Shown: positions 13,201-23,865, numbered from the stretch's first letter. The stretch is 64,000 bases of DNA from Triplophysa rosa (GCF_024868665.1 NC_079913.1:1250444-1314443), one strand, 5' to 3'. Program-made: numbers and translations. The notes: generated by a model from the letters alone, not told the origin.

Positions 13201-16200
13201 AAGTTGCTCTTCTATCAGCTTGAATCAGTCGGCCCATTCTCCTCTGACCTCTAGCATCAACAAGGCATTTTCGCCCACAGGACTGCCGCATACTGGATGT
13301 TTTTCCCTTTTCACACCATTCTTTGTAAACCCTAGAAATGGTTGTGCGTGAAAATCCCAGTAACTGAGCAGATTGTGAAATACTCAGACCGGCCCGTCTG
13401 GCACCAACAACCATGCCACGCTCAAAATTGCTTAAATCACCTTTCTTTCCCATTCTGACATTCAGTTTGGAGTTCAGGAGATTGTCTTGACCAGGACCAC
13501 ACCCCTAAATGCATTGAAGCAACTGCCATGTGATTGGTTGATTAGATAATTGCATTAATGAGAAATTGAACAGGTGTTCCTAATAATCCTTTAGGTGAGT
13601 GTACAATACAGTCCCTTACACTTATATGTCATAATGTAGCAGTGTATCCGTTTGATTTTAATTCAAGAATGGAATGCAGATGACCAGTTGATGTTGTGTT
13701 CGATTCATTTTTGACGCACAAAAAACAAACAGTTTTAGCAACATGTCCCTCGACACAGGTGCTACTCAGACTCAATGTTTTCCATTAGCAGTCAGAAGAA
13801 AAGAAAACTCGCACCGTGTGTTCTCACGTTGTAATACCCCTCACTAGGACAGTATAGTCTCCACCAGACCACCTCCCTCCATTCACTTTACCATCACTGC
13901 TTTCAAAACACTGTACGGTATGTCAAGGCTTTGAGTAAGACTGTAGGCTAGCTTGTTTTAATGCACTCCCATAATGCATTGTGTCGGATGTTGAGTTACT
14001 ATAACACTGATTCTCTCAATCCCGTCGTTCTCTCCATGCTTCAGGGAAGATGGTGAAAAAAGTCTGCCCCTGCAACCAGCTCTGTAGTAATTATCTCTCT
14101 TTTATACATCCTCCCTTTCCTCTCTGCTCTCTCCTGTCGTCACTCACTCCTGCACTCCCTCGTCTTGTGTCCTGTGGCGCTGACTTGAGCATTTCCTCTC
14201 TGATGACCCCATTCATGTGTTATAAGTGTGGCATGTAATGTGTGTTCATGTGTAAATCTCTTAAATATAAGTTCATATGAGAAAATACCTGTGTAAGTTC
14301 CAACATGAAAACTGGGGTGGGGGTGCATATTGATATTTCAAGGTTTTCGTTCATCGTTAAAACTTTCTAACTCCAAATAAATATTCTTAGTTAAATACTT
14401 GGGCTAAAATCCAAAGTCATTCGTAAAGAAATGCAACATTATATTACCGTGTACAAGACATCAATGCTAAATTGTATTTCCCCCTGAATTTTTTTTTTAT
14501 GAAAAAGAGCATTTACACAGTGTGGTGTTGGGTGTCTGGAAATTCCACGTTTGCAGAACATGTATGCATATATGTTTGTGCACATAGAGAATCAATGGCA
14601 CTCTTTCTAAACATCTCACCGCCCGACACCACTCTGCAGCAGACTAGTGCACTTTAAATGGACTGGTCCGAACGCTCATCCCATTACACGCAAGCCAGTT
14701 CAAATCCCCAGACCTCTTTTTTCTGTGCTCATCTGCATTCTTTTTAAACTCATTTCTCTCTCTCTCTCTCTCTCTCTGCACGTCCTTGTCCCGTCCGGAT
14801 TGGCTTTCTCACCCATTAAAAGGGTGTAATGAAGCCTCATTTATAAGCACAGGGTTTAATCACGGTACAAACCAGTGTATTTGAGGCGATGCTGCTCGGC
14901 TTTTCACAGAAAAACATTTACACTTAAAGGAAGGTTTTTACAAATAGAAGGCCAAAATACAAGAGATTGGTGAACATGGTGAATGGAAGTCATCTAGTAA
15001 ATGCTGATGTCGAACTGTGTGTAGCTTTCCTTGCCACTTTTCCATCGAAACTGTGCTGTGCTCGGGTTTTAACATTTAAAGACATTTAATGTTATATTCG
15101 CAAGTACAGTGTTGTTCTTTCAGACCAACGGAGACAATACGACTGGCTGAATACTGGCCTAGCTGTGCACTGTACCCAAAATTGCGTCATTCCAGTAGGA
15201 CTGGGTTTATTTCTGCTTCAAACTTTATCCTGATGTTATCCTGCCCCCTGCAGCCTGCTTTGAGTCAAGCGAGGGATCTTTTGGAGTAGATTCATTGTCT
15301 TTTTTTTACAGCCCAGCACTTGCACTCGAGGGAAAAGCGTGTGCCTGTCTTTCTAAGCATGGCTTGCTCTGGACTACGTTACCCAGAATTCTCAGTTCCT
15401 TATGGGGCTTCTGTTGCATTCTGAAAGGCTTTGTCTGCTGTCCTAACAGGTCTTACGTATACTGCCAGTGGGCATCATTGAAATGATGAGATTTGATTTA
15501 TAAAAATGTGTTTGTTTGTAAGCTTTATTTAACTTACACTTCAAATGCCTCAGCTTTGGGTTTTTTTGAGCAACGTGCGTACTAAAGCAGACAGCTTAGA
15601 GCAGTGCATGATGCCTTCGGTCTGTTTAAAGACCGTCATCTCTTGGTATGACAGTGTTGTGTCTTACGAAGAAGCTGAGGTATTTTAACCCATCTCTTCA
15701 GCCCGTCTGCTTCATCTTGCTTCGGAACAGTTCACCTAAATAAGAAAGTTTTGTCATTTCCTCACCCTTATCTCTTTCTTTTGTGAAACACAGTTATTTA
15801 TAGTACATTGTTCCAGCGGCTCTTATCTAAACAATGAAAGTGAATAGTGACTACTGCTTTTGTCTTCCTTGCACACTGCTTTTACAATGGATTCCTTTTT
15901 TGGACGAGAGAAGTTGAGTCATTTGTCTAAACCTCTTGAAAATAAGAAAGGATGAGTAAGTGGTGAAGTCTTTATTTTTAGGTGAACTGTCCCTTTAAGT
16001 GCTCAGTAAACAGTATAGTCTAAATGTATCTACTCATACCTCCTCTCCCAAATACTAATGCTAAAACTTGAAACATAACGTCTATAACTCTATGATTATA
16101 TCCAAAAACTGTACATATACATTTCAAATGAATAAAGAACAGAATTAACCTCTTCTAGTGTAGGAGACATTGCAGTTCATTTCAAGCTAATACTGGAGCT

Positions 16201-17222
16201 TTTGGTGACCCTGTTCCATTTTATCACCATCTCGCTCCTTTTTACGCTGTGTTGACACATCATCATAATGACAAGCATGATCATAAAACGCAGGCCATTT
16301 AAAAAGGTGAAGTGCCTGAGATGCTGTTGTAACACTTTCATGGTGCCCTGTTTTGCAGGCTGGATTCAGAGTGATAAAACTGTCACTTTAGCATCACAGC
16401 GGACGCCCAGGTGCTCCATAGGGCCTCACTGCCATGAATTCTGTTTCCTACATACCTTATGTATATGAAAATATACATGTATACTTCGATATAGTCTGTG
16501 GCCATCAGCTGTGGGTTTGTGGGAAGTCGGTTCGAATGACTTGTCAATTACATTGTCATTTTTCTTTGCGTAGGGACGAGCAGCACCAATACGGTGGCGG
16601 GAACTGGTCTGAATCCAAACCAGCCGTCCGTCTCTCAGTCCCAGAGCTGCAAGGGGATGTTCACAGACGAACTGCACAAGCTGGTGGACAACTGGGCCAG
16701 GGATGCTATGAACCTGTCCCAGGGCAAGAGAGTCACCAAACATCAACAACATTCGGCCCCTCAGGGCAACAGTCACGATGTAAGAACCTGAATTTGACAT
16801 TTTGGGAGATTTAGAGGGCACTGGTGATGCTAAAACAGCCAGCGTGTTTTACATGTCTTTTCCTCATCTCTCCTCAGATGGTCCCTCCTGCCAACATGGG
16901 CCGTAAGTACTCCGCTCCGGGCCAGCTGTGCCCAAGCATCGCTTCGACTCTGAGTGGTCACCCATCCATACCCAACACTCCTGCTACCTCTCTAGGGACC
17001 CGGAAAGGCTCCCTGTGCCCCACGCCGCAGTACGGTTACCCATCCGCACCTTACAGCGCCCAGTGGGCCAGCTCTGCCCCGCACGCCCAGGGTGGCCTAC
17101 TTGCCTCCTCGCAACCCCTGGGCCAGTTTCCACCGGTTCCCACCCCAATACAGACCTTCCACATCAGCACTTTGCAAAAGTCAGTCAGCCACCCTGGCGG
17201 ACCCAACCTGAAGACCACATAG
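1282..17222 (+). CDS. wnk1: WNK1 serine/threonine kinase, C-terminal part (5' exons outside window)
   Basis: WNK1 phosphorylates OSR1/SPAK and so controls Na-K-Cl and K-Cl cotransport; it is cytosolic. Only the part downstream of the kinase domain is present. Exons read from GT/AG sites with matching phase: 1282-1368, 1575-1610, 2292-2435, 3067-3399, 5398-5465, 5587-5743, 5831-5947, 6100-6207, 6325-6379, 6472-6615, 6731-7863, 9275-9355, 9726-9762, 10328-10398, 10493-10944, 11026-11228, 11424-11624, 16574-16779, 16878-17222. They total 3978 nt, 1325 residues plus stop, in one frame. Recognition rests on WNK1-type blocks: [70 protein letters not shown], and an ending in LKTT where human WNK1 ends in LRTT. 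Two optional exons (12159-12230 and 14045-14086) fit between 11624 and 16574. Exons in the first 1.28 kb, if any, were not recognised. Which fish paralogue (wnk1a or wnk1b) this is cannot be decided here. Confidence 0.95.
3440..5140 (-). mobile_element. 5'-truncated, decayed non-LTR retrotransposon (LINE)
   Basis: It lies in the WNK1 intron between 3399 and 5398, antisense to WNK1. Minus-strand frames give reverse-transcriptase blocks: [20 protein letters not shown] (about 4500-4697), the active-site YADD (4404-4393) and [15 protein letters not shown] with [13 protein letters not shown] (3869-4258). The blocks are split over several frames, so the copy is dead. The 3' end is at the low-coordinate side, where an A/T-rich tail begins near 3440. 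The RT is of the Jockey/CR1/L2/Rex1-like group; I did not settle the clade. Confidence 0.85.
5587..6207 (+). CDS. wnk1: WNK1 exons encoding the conserved CCT2/PF2-like C-terminal domain
   Basis: Three adjacent exons (5587-5743, 5831-5947, 6100-6207). The first encodes an Arg/Ser-rich basic stretch ([19 protein letters not shown]). The next two encode the most conserved block outside the kinase domain, with [21 protein letters not shown] followed by [22 protein letters not shown] proteins carry a fold here resembling the OSR1 C-terminal (CCT) domain. That functional statement comes from family knowledge; the match itself is visible in the translation. The introns are short (87 and 152 nt). Confidence 0.93.
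6472..7863 (+). CDS. wnk1: WNK1 RFxV motif exon and the large Pro/Ser/Thr-rich exon
   Basis: Exon 6472-6615 carries an RFIV motif at 6519-6530. RFxV motifs in WNKs dock the CCT domains of OSR1 and SPAK. Exon 6731-7863 (1133 nt, 378 codons with the carried base) is low complexity, rich in Pro, Ser, Thr and Ala, as the matching region of human WNK1 is. It ends with the more conserved HSQPQ...NQSHIHC block and [16 protein letters not shown]. Antisense open frames across this exon are by-products of its composition. Confidence 0.93.
9275..11624 (+). CDS. wnk1: WNK1 middle exons with RFxV docking motifs and coiled-coil-like segment
   Basis: Exons 9275-9355, 9726-9762, 10328-10398, 10493-10944, 11026-11228 and 11424-11624. 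RFQV is formed across the junction 10398/10493, a second RFQV lies at 10715-10726, and RFSV at 10754-10765. An acidic stretch ([11 protein letters not shown]) then leads into [21 protein letters not shown], a helical segment matching the human WNK1 C-terminal coiled-coil region, followed by the basic [15 protein letters not shown]. The Ser-run at about 10540-10600 is low complexity. All phases join correctly. Confidence 0.93.
9985..10275. repeat. Interspersed repeat remnant with two long hairpins
   Basis: Two near-perfect palindromes lie back to back in the WNK1 intron between 9762 and 10328. The first has arms at 10057-10084 and 10108-10136 around a 23-nt loop. The second has arms at about 10149-10185 and 10238-10274. 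The left end (GTTCACCCAAAATTGAAAA) resembles a common cyprinid repeat whose other copies are listed at 15726, 37401, 39409 and 53703. It is likely a nonautonomous DNA element or a pair of fused copies. Confidence 0.7.
12159..12230 (+). CDS. wnk1: WNK1 cassette exon A (24 codons, Cys-containing, basic)
   Basis: A 72-nt exon preceded by a long pyrimidine tract and ACAG, followed by GTACGC. It enters and leaves in phase 1, so it can be inserted between 11624 and 16574 without changing frame. It encodes [18 protein letters not shown] and RRTRFL. The phase-perfect join to cassette B (12231-14044 removed) gives [13 protein letters not shown], the order I recall from alternative human WNK1 isoforms. 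That comparison is from memory; phase and splice sites are seen directly. Confidence 0.85.
12381..13601 (-). mobile_element. Apparently intact Tc1/mariner element, DD36E (Incomer-like)
   Basis: It is 1221 bp long, with identical 29-bp terminal inverted repeats (starting CACTCACCTAAAGG) at 12381-12409 and 13573-13601. It is flanked on both sides by TA (12379-12380 and 13602-13603), the Tc1/mariner target site. It contains one uninterrupted transposase frame on the minus strand, opposite to the host gene WNK1. The TIRs are short, unlike Tc1 elements with 200-bp repeats. The absence of decay suggests a young insertion. Confidence 0.95.
12413..13453 (-). CDS. Tc1/mariner transposase, DD36E type
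   Basis: 346 codons from ATG at 13453-13451 to TAG at 12415-12413. The N-terminal half has paired helix-turn-helix domains ([20 protein letters not shown] at about residues 27-45). The catalytic acidic residues are D155 (AWSDESRF), D246 (FQQDNAPCH) and E283 (LNPIEHLWD). I count 36 residues between the second D and E, against 34 in classic Tc1, which fits the DD36E family known as Incomer. No stop or frameshift interrupts the frame, so the enzyme could be functional (inference). It moves DNA by cut and paste at TA dinucleotides. Confidence 0.93.
   Translation of the reverse strand: MGKKGDLSNFERGMVVGARRAGLSISQSAQLLGFSRTTISRVYKEWCEKGKTSSMRQSCGRKCLVDARGQRRMGRLIQADRRATLTEITTRYNRGMQQSICEATTRTTLRQMGYNSRRPHRVPLISTTNRKKRLQFARAHQNWTVEDWKNVAWSDESRFLLRHSNGRVRIWRKQNENMDPSCLVTTVQAGGGGVMVWGMFSWHTLGPLVPIGHRLNATAYLSIVSDHVHPFMTTMYPSSNGYFQQDNAPCHKARIISNWFLEHDNEFTVLEWPPQSPDLNPIEHLWDVVERELRALDVHPTNLHQLQDAILSIWANISKECFQHLVESMPRRIKAVLKAKGGQTPY
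14045..14086 (+). CDS. wnk1: WNK1 cassette exon B (14 codons, CPCNQLC)
   Basis: A 42-nt exon bounded by TTCAG and GTAATT, phase 1 in and phase 1 out. It encodes [13 protein letters not shown] and joins in frame to the exon at 16574 to give CRTSSTNTV. Together with cassette A it adds 38 residues with five cysteines, suggesting a disulfide- or metal-bound loop (inference). The Tc1 element at 12381-13601 lies in the intron between the two cassettes. Confidence 0.85.
15726..15999. repeat. wnk1: Cyprinid-type interspersed repeat (AGTTCACC...GGTGAACTGTCCC ends)
   Basis: Inverted ends (CAGTTCACCTAAATAAG at left, TTTTAGGTGAACTGTCCCTTT at right) bound about 270 bp in the WNK1 intron between 14086 and 16574. 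The same ends recur at 29495, 37401, 39409 and 53703. It is probably a nonautonomous DNA transposon family; no protein is encoded. Confidence 0.7.
16574..17222 (+). CDS. wnk1: WNK1 last two coding exons
   Basis: Exon 16574-16779 encodes [20 protein letters not shown], nearly identical to human WNK1. The terminal exon, 16878-17222, encodes [14 protein letters not shown], then [17 protein letters not shown] and the tail [19 protein letters not shown] before TAG at 17220-17222. These blocks identify WNK1 among the WNKs. Confidence 0.95.
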
Positions 17223-20200
17223 TGCAGGGCCTTGCCGTGCTAGGCCGAAAGATTTTGGTGGAGGGGACGGTCAGAGAAAGAGGCAGGGGGCTGATATGGG
17301 ATTTGGAATGTGTGTGCTATTGCATTGCAGATTTGTCTGAAAGCATTGAGAGGTTTGAAGAGAAAGAAGATGCCAAGATGCACCTGCGGAATCTTCTTGC
17401 ACATTTACAGATAATGTCCAACCAGACACAGGAGGGGACGAATACGCAACGAATGCAATGTGATGTGGCCAAAGACAGTTTTACAATTGTTATGGTTTAA
17501 CATCTTTCAAAGTGTGTAGCGACGTCATCGTTCACCATCCAGGCCCACACATTTTACTCCAGAGTGATTTGAATCGACTGGTTTGCTGTCTCGCCTTTTA
17601 TCTCCTCACACTCGCTCATCGTCAGCAAACGGAGGGCGGTTTGGAGACGGACAGACAAACCGCGTACCCCTGTTCCCCCTGCCCTCGACCCTCTGCTGCA
17701 ATGCCATGAAAAATGCAATAATTACAACGGTGGGGGAAAAAACTCTGTTTTAAAACACAAAAAGTGTCCTTCATTCGATAAAACGAAAATCCGTGTACAA
17801 GATCGTACTTTGTTTTTAAATTGGGTTGTGAGGGTTATGATTCCATTTGTTTTGTTTGGTTGGGTTGGTTTTCTTACCGTACGCCCTTCGAGCCGGCCTT
17901 GTGTAGCAAATGTTAGAGAGATTTCTGTTTTTCAGATGTTCGGAGGCCTTTAAGCTGCCCCAGGGTTTGTGCTACAAAATACTACGGCTTCCCAGCATGC
18001 TTTGCAGCACATTCACATGCTTAATATCCTCTTCCACCTCTCTCATCAGGCCACACCGTAAGGCGAGCTGTAATGGTGTATTATAGTTTAGATAAACAGA
18101 TCTGTTCCTTTTGGTGGGGGAGTCCGTCTGTCAAAACCCATGGCCCCCTTTGCAGTGAATTAGAGGTCAACATTTTGCTGCGCCCATTTATGGTAAATGG
18201 CAGAAGATTGTGGTCACCATTCACGCTGTCTTTATTTGGGGTGGGTAGATGTGACATGTAGACCCATTCACCGACAAAGCTCTGATGGTACAGCTTTTTT
18301 TGATCCTGGCAGCATTTTGGGGGCCTGTTATAATAGTTGGCAACAGTCAAATGAGAAGGTTGTGTTCTGTATGGACCTGTATTTACTCATCAGTTTTTGA
18401 TGTTGAAACACTGTGATTATTATAAATGTTGTTGGACAACATGCGTTTAAATTAAAGGTAGAAAAAAAAACATAAAATTGTGAGGGTTATGGATATTAGC
18501 GTTCATGAGATGTAAGGCTAGCTATTTCATTATTTCACAACTTATTGGAGACACTTTAACCTTTTTGTTTTTCCCCTTTGTATTTTTTGTGTATTCGAAA
18601 AAATGTGAATGTAAAATGTAAAAATGTACTTGAAGAAACGTTCTCTTTTTGCCCACGTCCGGTGAGCTTTCCGAAGATTATAGTGCCTTGCTTTTTTACT
18701 TTTCTTTGCTTTGGGGTTTGACGCCTGCGGAGAGTCTGAACGGTGCCGGTGTTTGGACCTCGCAGAGGGTGAGTGTTTGTACATGACAGAATAAAGATAT
18801 CGGTTTGAGTGCCGTTTTAGCTCGGCTATGACTGAAACCATTTGACGGCACAGTTGTAGACATTTGACAGTGTGCGAAAAGGAGTTTTGAAGCTGGGGCT
18901 GTTGTATGTAATGCACGCCGATACCAAGAAACCTGCTGAGATCATCTGAAAAACCAGGTGGGGCTTCTTTTTTTTAAAGGCTGGGTGCCTGCGAAAGTGC
19001 TTAAATGCCATTTCGATACTACGAGTTTAGATGATCTTAGCATGCATAAGTGTGCATATCACCAGCGCACCCTTCTATAAATGTGTCGCCATGTTTACTT
19101 GAGAGCATCATGACCGGCTCTTGTGATGGTGAGGAAGATTGAGGTGCAAGGCAAAGAACGTTGGTACACGTGAGACGGTTTGTTGTATGCGTTTAAATAT
19201 ATCCTATTAGCTTAACTTGCTTAGACACCATCCGTGTGTTGAGAAGCACTTTGACTAGTTAACTCAGTTTGGACGTTGCTGTGACAGGACGTGAAGGATG
19301 CAGAAAGGTGGAGAAAGTTAGCAATCCTCACCAACACGACATGGCCAAAACAGTGCTGGTTCAGACGAGCGCTTGCAGTTGTTACTTTGCTTCAGACTCG
19401 CTGCGTAGATGAGTTTTCATGCTACTGCAATGGCCTTGTGGTTTATGGCTTAGTAGTAGTTTCTTACGGGATCTCTTTTGTGGCAGTCACGCAACAACTG
19501 GTCAAGTGCCGGTCGAATCACTCTTGTAAATGCTTTCAGTCCTAATTCATCATTAACAAATGTACAGATTTTTAAAACCTTGTTTTCCAGGTTAAGACTG
19601 TAATGGTTACAAAATGTAGTGCAGTTGAACTTAGTGGAGACACTCGTCACCTTAACTACTGAATGGACTTAGATTACAATTTGTTGCGTACGGCTTCGTG
19701 TACTGAGTGAAACGTCTGGTACAGAAAAACGTCACTAATCAGCTGTACAGTATCTGTTTTCACCAGCCACGAATGGCTCTGTTTTTCTTTATATTTAAAT
19801 AACAGTTGTTTTAAAGATCGCTTTTGCTTTGTACACAGCGCATTACCCGTTTCTCTTGTTTTTTAACCCGGAATTGAATTCACCGTTACGCTGGTTCATT
19901 GAAACTGTGAACAAACCAAAAGGTTTTTGACAAAGAGGTCCCACCTGCTCAGTGTTCAGACTTAATGAAATCTGTCGACAGCTACCTTGTGAGTGCCATG
20001 TCCTCGTTCCAAAACTTAAGTGTTATTCGCCCTCCCATACTGTAGAGGGCGCTGATGTAACTGCAGTGCAGAACGTACAATGTTAAACCAGATTCACAAT
20101 GTGACACCACGTTCCCAGTTTACCAAAGCCACAGAGATGTCCCTAAACTTTGTAAATTATAAACAGCAACTTGACCCCTCACCATCCTTTTGAGAAATGC

Positions 20201-20740
20201 TTTTGTTGCGCAGGCTGATGTGTAAACAAACCTCTCAGTACCGATTAATACATTCAGATTCATTTTGGTCAAGAAATGAATCATAGATACAAGAATTTTT
20301 GCATGATACAAGGTACAGAACAGGCACACAGGCCCACTCAAAAGTGTCAAAGTGAATAGAACGCTTTGTTTTACCATCTAGTCATGTCCTGTGGAACGAA
20401 ATACAACAGAACAATGTTAACTTAATACTGTCCTGTCGTTAAGTTATTTTGTTTTGTACTAATATAAGATCTGCTCGTTCTGTCTCTAGGTTTCATCTAG
20501 CGACTTCATTCAGTGTTTCTCCGAGTGATATTTAACATTGTACAAAATGTTAAAGGAAAAAAGTTACATAAAACGAAAACCAAACGTAAACATGTAGGCA
20601 ATTATTGGCAAGTTTAACTGTATGTTTTGCACTAAGTATAAGACGTTCAAGCTTCATATAGAACTGTGCTTTGCGCTCCAATAAAACAGCATTTGTTACC
20701 TTTATTTGTAAACTTAATAAAAGTCATTTAAATAAAAATG
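17223..20740 (+). other. wnk1: WNK1 3' untranslated region with poly(A) signals
   Basis: About 3.5 kb after the WNK1 stop without a supported gene; short open frames here look incidental. AATAAA-type signals cluster at 20680-20740 (three within about 60 nt), a good candidate for the cleavage region. Human WNK1 also has a long 3' UTR. The exact end is inferred. Confidence 0.7.
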
Positions 20741-21239
20741 ACTCGTCTCTGCTTCTCTTCTCTGTCCGTTTCATATTGTCCCAGTTTAAAGAGCTATTTT
20801 AAAGTTGACCTTGTGTTAAATTTCTCACTCATACAGGAAAACTTGGCATTGTTTGTTTTTCAGCCTAACCCTGACTCTAACTCTGTTCCTCGAACAACAG
20901 TGTTGTTATTATTAAAGTGTGTTGAAATATACTGTAGTCTTGTGTGATGGTTTTTTAACTTGGCTACCGCAGTTTTCATTGGGACCAGAAAACTTAGGCA
21001 TTTCGCCTCCTACAGAAGAAGAATTCACAGGTGTTTGGCAAAGCAATAGTTTCATTACGATTTCAATTTTTGATATTAAAGATATCAAGGTTTCACAGAA
21101 TGTTCTTTACATTGTGTATGTAGAAAGCAGCAAATCCCCCCAAAAAACTGTAGCTGGGTATTCACAGACAGGATCACATATCGTCATTTGATTAACAAAT
21201 TGTGCAGTTGCAGACGCTTCTAAAGCAACATTGTCTTCG

Positions 21240-21848
21240 AGGTCCTGTGCATCTGAACAAGTCACCAAGTTCCTGGGAATCAAACCCGTGACCTTGAGTT
21301 TGCTTGCGGTTGAGTTACATGAACAGAAAAATCTCTTAACGTCAACACAGATAAGCATGAGACTTCACCACCTGTAGATTGTGAGAGATGTTTGGGGATT
21401 TTTATAAGACAGCTGGATCAACAAATGGATTTATATTAAAAAATACATAAAGATTGGTTTACCACCAATAGAAACGGATGAAAGGGGACGGGCCACAAGA
21501 GAAAGAGATAACCGGAGATGACCTGATTGGTACAAAGTGAGGAACACCTCTTGACATTTGGGTATAACTTGATGCAAAGCACTGTGTTTTCAGATGACTT
21601 GGAACGTCTCACTTTGTTTGGCTCCAGCAAATCAAGTGAACTCTTTGACACCTGGACCTTCTTTGTTTGAGAGATTTGAACTGCAAGATCAATTTTCCCA
21701 TCACTTACAACAGAGGTAAGAAGTCCTAAATTTCTTGCAGAAAGTTGTTTGCATGTTTTTCATTTGACCGTGTGTCTGTATCTAAATGCCTTTAAATAAT
21801 TTATTATCACCAAGCAATAATGGACATCTATATTTTTTTTTTTGACAG
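21240..21848 (+). promoter_or_regulatory. Promoter, noncoding exon 1 and intron 1 of the perforin-C2-like gene
   Basis: A TATA-like TTTATAAG lies near 21400. The presumed noncoding exon ends at 21715 with AG|GTAAG, and intron 1 (21716-21848, 133 nt) ends in TTTGACAG. Blocks of this region recur at 22990-23760, 26920-27230 and 28560-28865, which shows that the duplicated unit includes the promoter. The transcription start is not established. Confidence 0.6.
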
Positions 21849-21850
21849 CC

Positions 21851-22258
21851 ATGACGTTCTTGTACGATGTTCGATTGGCATGTCTAGCCATGCTGATGTT
21901 GGCTCTACATCTGGAGTTTACCAGTGCTGCTGTACAAGTTACAAACTTAAGAGCCGACAACCTCTCCGGCGCCGATCCAGCAGGAAACAAAGCCGATGGA
22001 TATGTGAAGGTCTGGTGCAATGGTGTATTTGGGGGTATGACGGAACATCGCCCAGGTCAAACTAACCCCTGGTGGTCCGCAGAGTTCAACTTTCCAAGTT
22101 GTGAAGTCGGTGACACCATGAAGCTGGAGGTGTGGGACAAGGATACTATGAATGATGACAACATGTTCACATGTACCAGCAAGCTGGAGAGCGGCACTCA
22201 TGATGTCAGTTGCAAAGCATCTAAAGGAACTCTGTATTACAAATACAGGGTGTATTAA
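21851..22258 (+). CDS. Small secreted single-C2-domain protein, perforin-C2-like (intact copy)
   Basis: 135 residues in one coding exon, directly after an acceptor at 21848; ATG at 21851 is preferred to the upstream in-frame TTG at 21842, which lies within the intron. Residues 1 to about 25 form a hydrophobic signal peptide ending near TSA. The rest is one C2 domain resembling the Ca-binding C2 domain at the C terminus of perforin. D49 (in KADGYVKVW), D96 and D98 (WDKD) and D102/D103 fit the Ca-ligand loops, and four cysteines (56, 84, 108, 121) could form disulfides. There is no MACPF pore domain, so pore formation is not implied. It probably binds lipid with Ca outside the cell (inference). 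Poly(A) signals lie at 22275 and 22384. Homology is judged by eye and the family name is uncertain. Confidence 0.8.
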   Translation: MTFLYDVRLACLAMLMLALHLEFTSAAVQVTNLRADNLSGADPAGNKADGYVKVWCNGVFGGMTEHRPGQTNPWWSAEFNFPSCEVGDTMKLEVWDKDTMNDDNMFTCTSKLESGTHDVSCKASKGTLYYKYRVY

Positions 22259-22989
22259 ATCTATAAATAACCCTAATAAAGTCGACATTTGCATTTCACA
22301 TTCTGCATGGTTTGCATTGAAAGATGTTTGTTTCTGCCGAACAGGTTGTGGTAAGGTGGTAAAAGTTGCTTTAATAGTGCTGCAATAAATTAAAATAACT
22401 TTTAAACGGTCTCCATTAAAATGTTTTATCGTCAATCAAAACATCTTCAAGTTGCTTTCGAGAGCTTGAAGCGCTCAACCTGCTTTTCTCATAACTGTGG
22501 AGGTTGTTGTTTTTAAAAATACCCTTGATAAATAGACTTTCCCTAATTTCATGTACTGAACACTGCTGAAATGTTGACACTGTTGTCCAAATCAAGTCGT
22601 GCTCATTGTAGTCACGTATTCTCTGGGCATGAGTCCCATGATCTTGACATCATTTTTAAAAAAGTTTCTTAAAATAAACAACTAAATTTATAATGGGCTA
22701 AAGAAATTAAACCTAAAAAGCAATATTTGGGGAAAAAAGTCAAAATCACTAAACAACATTGATTAAACTAAAATGATTATGAAAATTAAAAATAAACAAA
22801 AACATAAATATCTTTGCTTATTAAAACCTGATTTTATAGCTAATACAGACAGGGAATGATCAACGTGGTTCATGTTTTCTATAAGGATCCATTTTACCCT
22901 TATACCATATAAACATAAAATTAACTAAATGAAAACAATCATTGCATCCTATGCTATTTATGCTACGTATTTGTCAGGTACTGGTGTGG

Positions 22990-23865
22990 AAAATAATGCA
23001 TTGATCAAGTCACGTATTCCTTGGAACTCAGGCCCTCAACCTTGACATTGTTAGTGCTACTCTATACCGGATAAGCTACAGGAACACCTTTATAGGGCTT
23101 ACGATTGTGAGAGATGTTTGGGGCTTTCTATAAGACGGCTGAATCAACAAATGGTCACATTTGTGTCGGCCTTATATGGAGGAATTTCATGACATGTCTT
23201 TGTGTCTTTGATCATTATTCACAATGTATCGCTCTTTGTTTTAAACACATTTGTATGAGATTCAGAAAAGCACCCCTGCACAGTTGTGTTTTTGTTGTCT
23301 GGTAGTGTTTGTGAAATCTGGGCACAACCCCACAGTATGACCAAATCTGGGCATGTTCCGCCCCGTTACTATGACTACAATCTACATCGAGCAAGGCCAC
23401 AGTTTTGCCACAGTTAAAGACAAGAGAAGGAGGTGAAGAAGGGGAAACAGGTCATGATGATGATGACATAATTGTGGTGGGCGAGGATTTATATGAAACA
23501 ATACATGAAGATTGGTTTACCACCAATAGAAACGGATGGAAGGGGACGGGCCACAAGAGAAAGAGATAACCGGAAATGACCTGATTGGTACAAAGTGAGG
23601 AACACCTCTTGACGTTTGGGTATAACTGTTGATGCAAAGCACTGTGTTTTCAGATGACTTGGAACGTCTCACTTTGTTTGGCTCCAGCAAATCAAGTGAA
23701 CTCTTTGACACCTGGACCTTCTTTGTTTGAGAGATTTGAACTGCAAGATCAATTTTCCCCATCCAAGTTGGCGTCCCTGGGTGGGCTGGAAAGAGGCTGA
23801 GGACATCAGACAACTTCCTAGGGCGAGCCATCCGGCTGGGTGCAAAGATCAAGCACCCATAATAG
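22990..23865 (+). pseudogene. Duplicated 5' region of the C2 gene without its coding exon
   Basis: Sequence from about 23100 repeats that from 21380 (TGTGAGAGATGTTTGGGG, then a TATAAGACGGCTG box near 23130). After an extra block of about 350 nt, 23495-23757 repeats 21446-21708 almost exactly. Where the intact copy has its exon 1 donor, this copy changes to unrelated sequence (from about 23760). A possible alternative donor (AATAG|GTGAG) lies at 23865. No C2 coding exon follows. Confidence 0.6.

Noticed and set aside
16426..16821. 131-codon minus-strand frame near the WNK1 3' exons
   Set aside because: Overlaps the conserved exon 16574-16779 in antisense; not protein-like.
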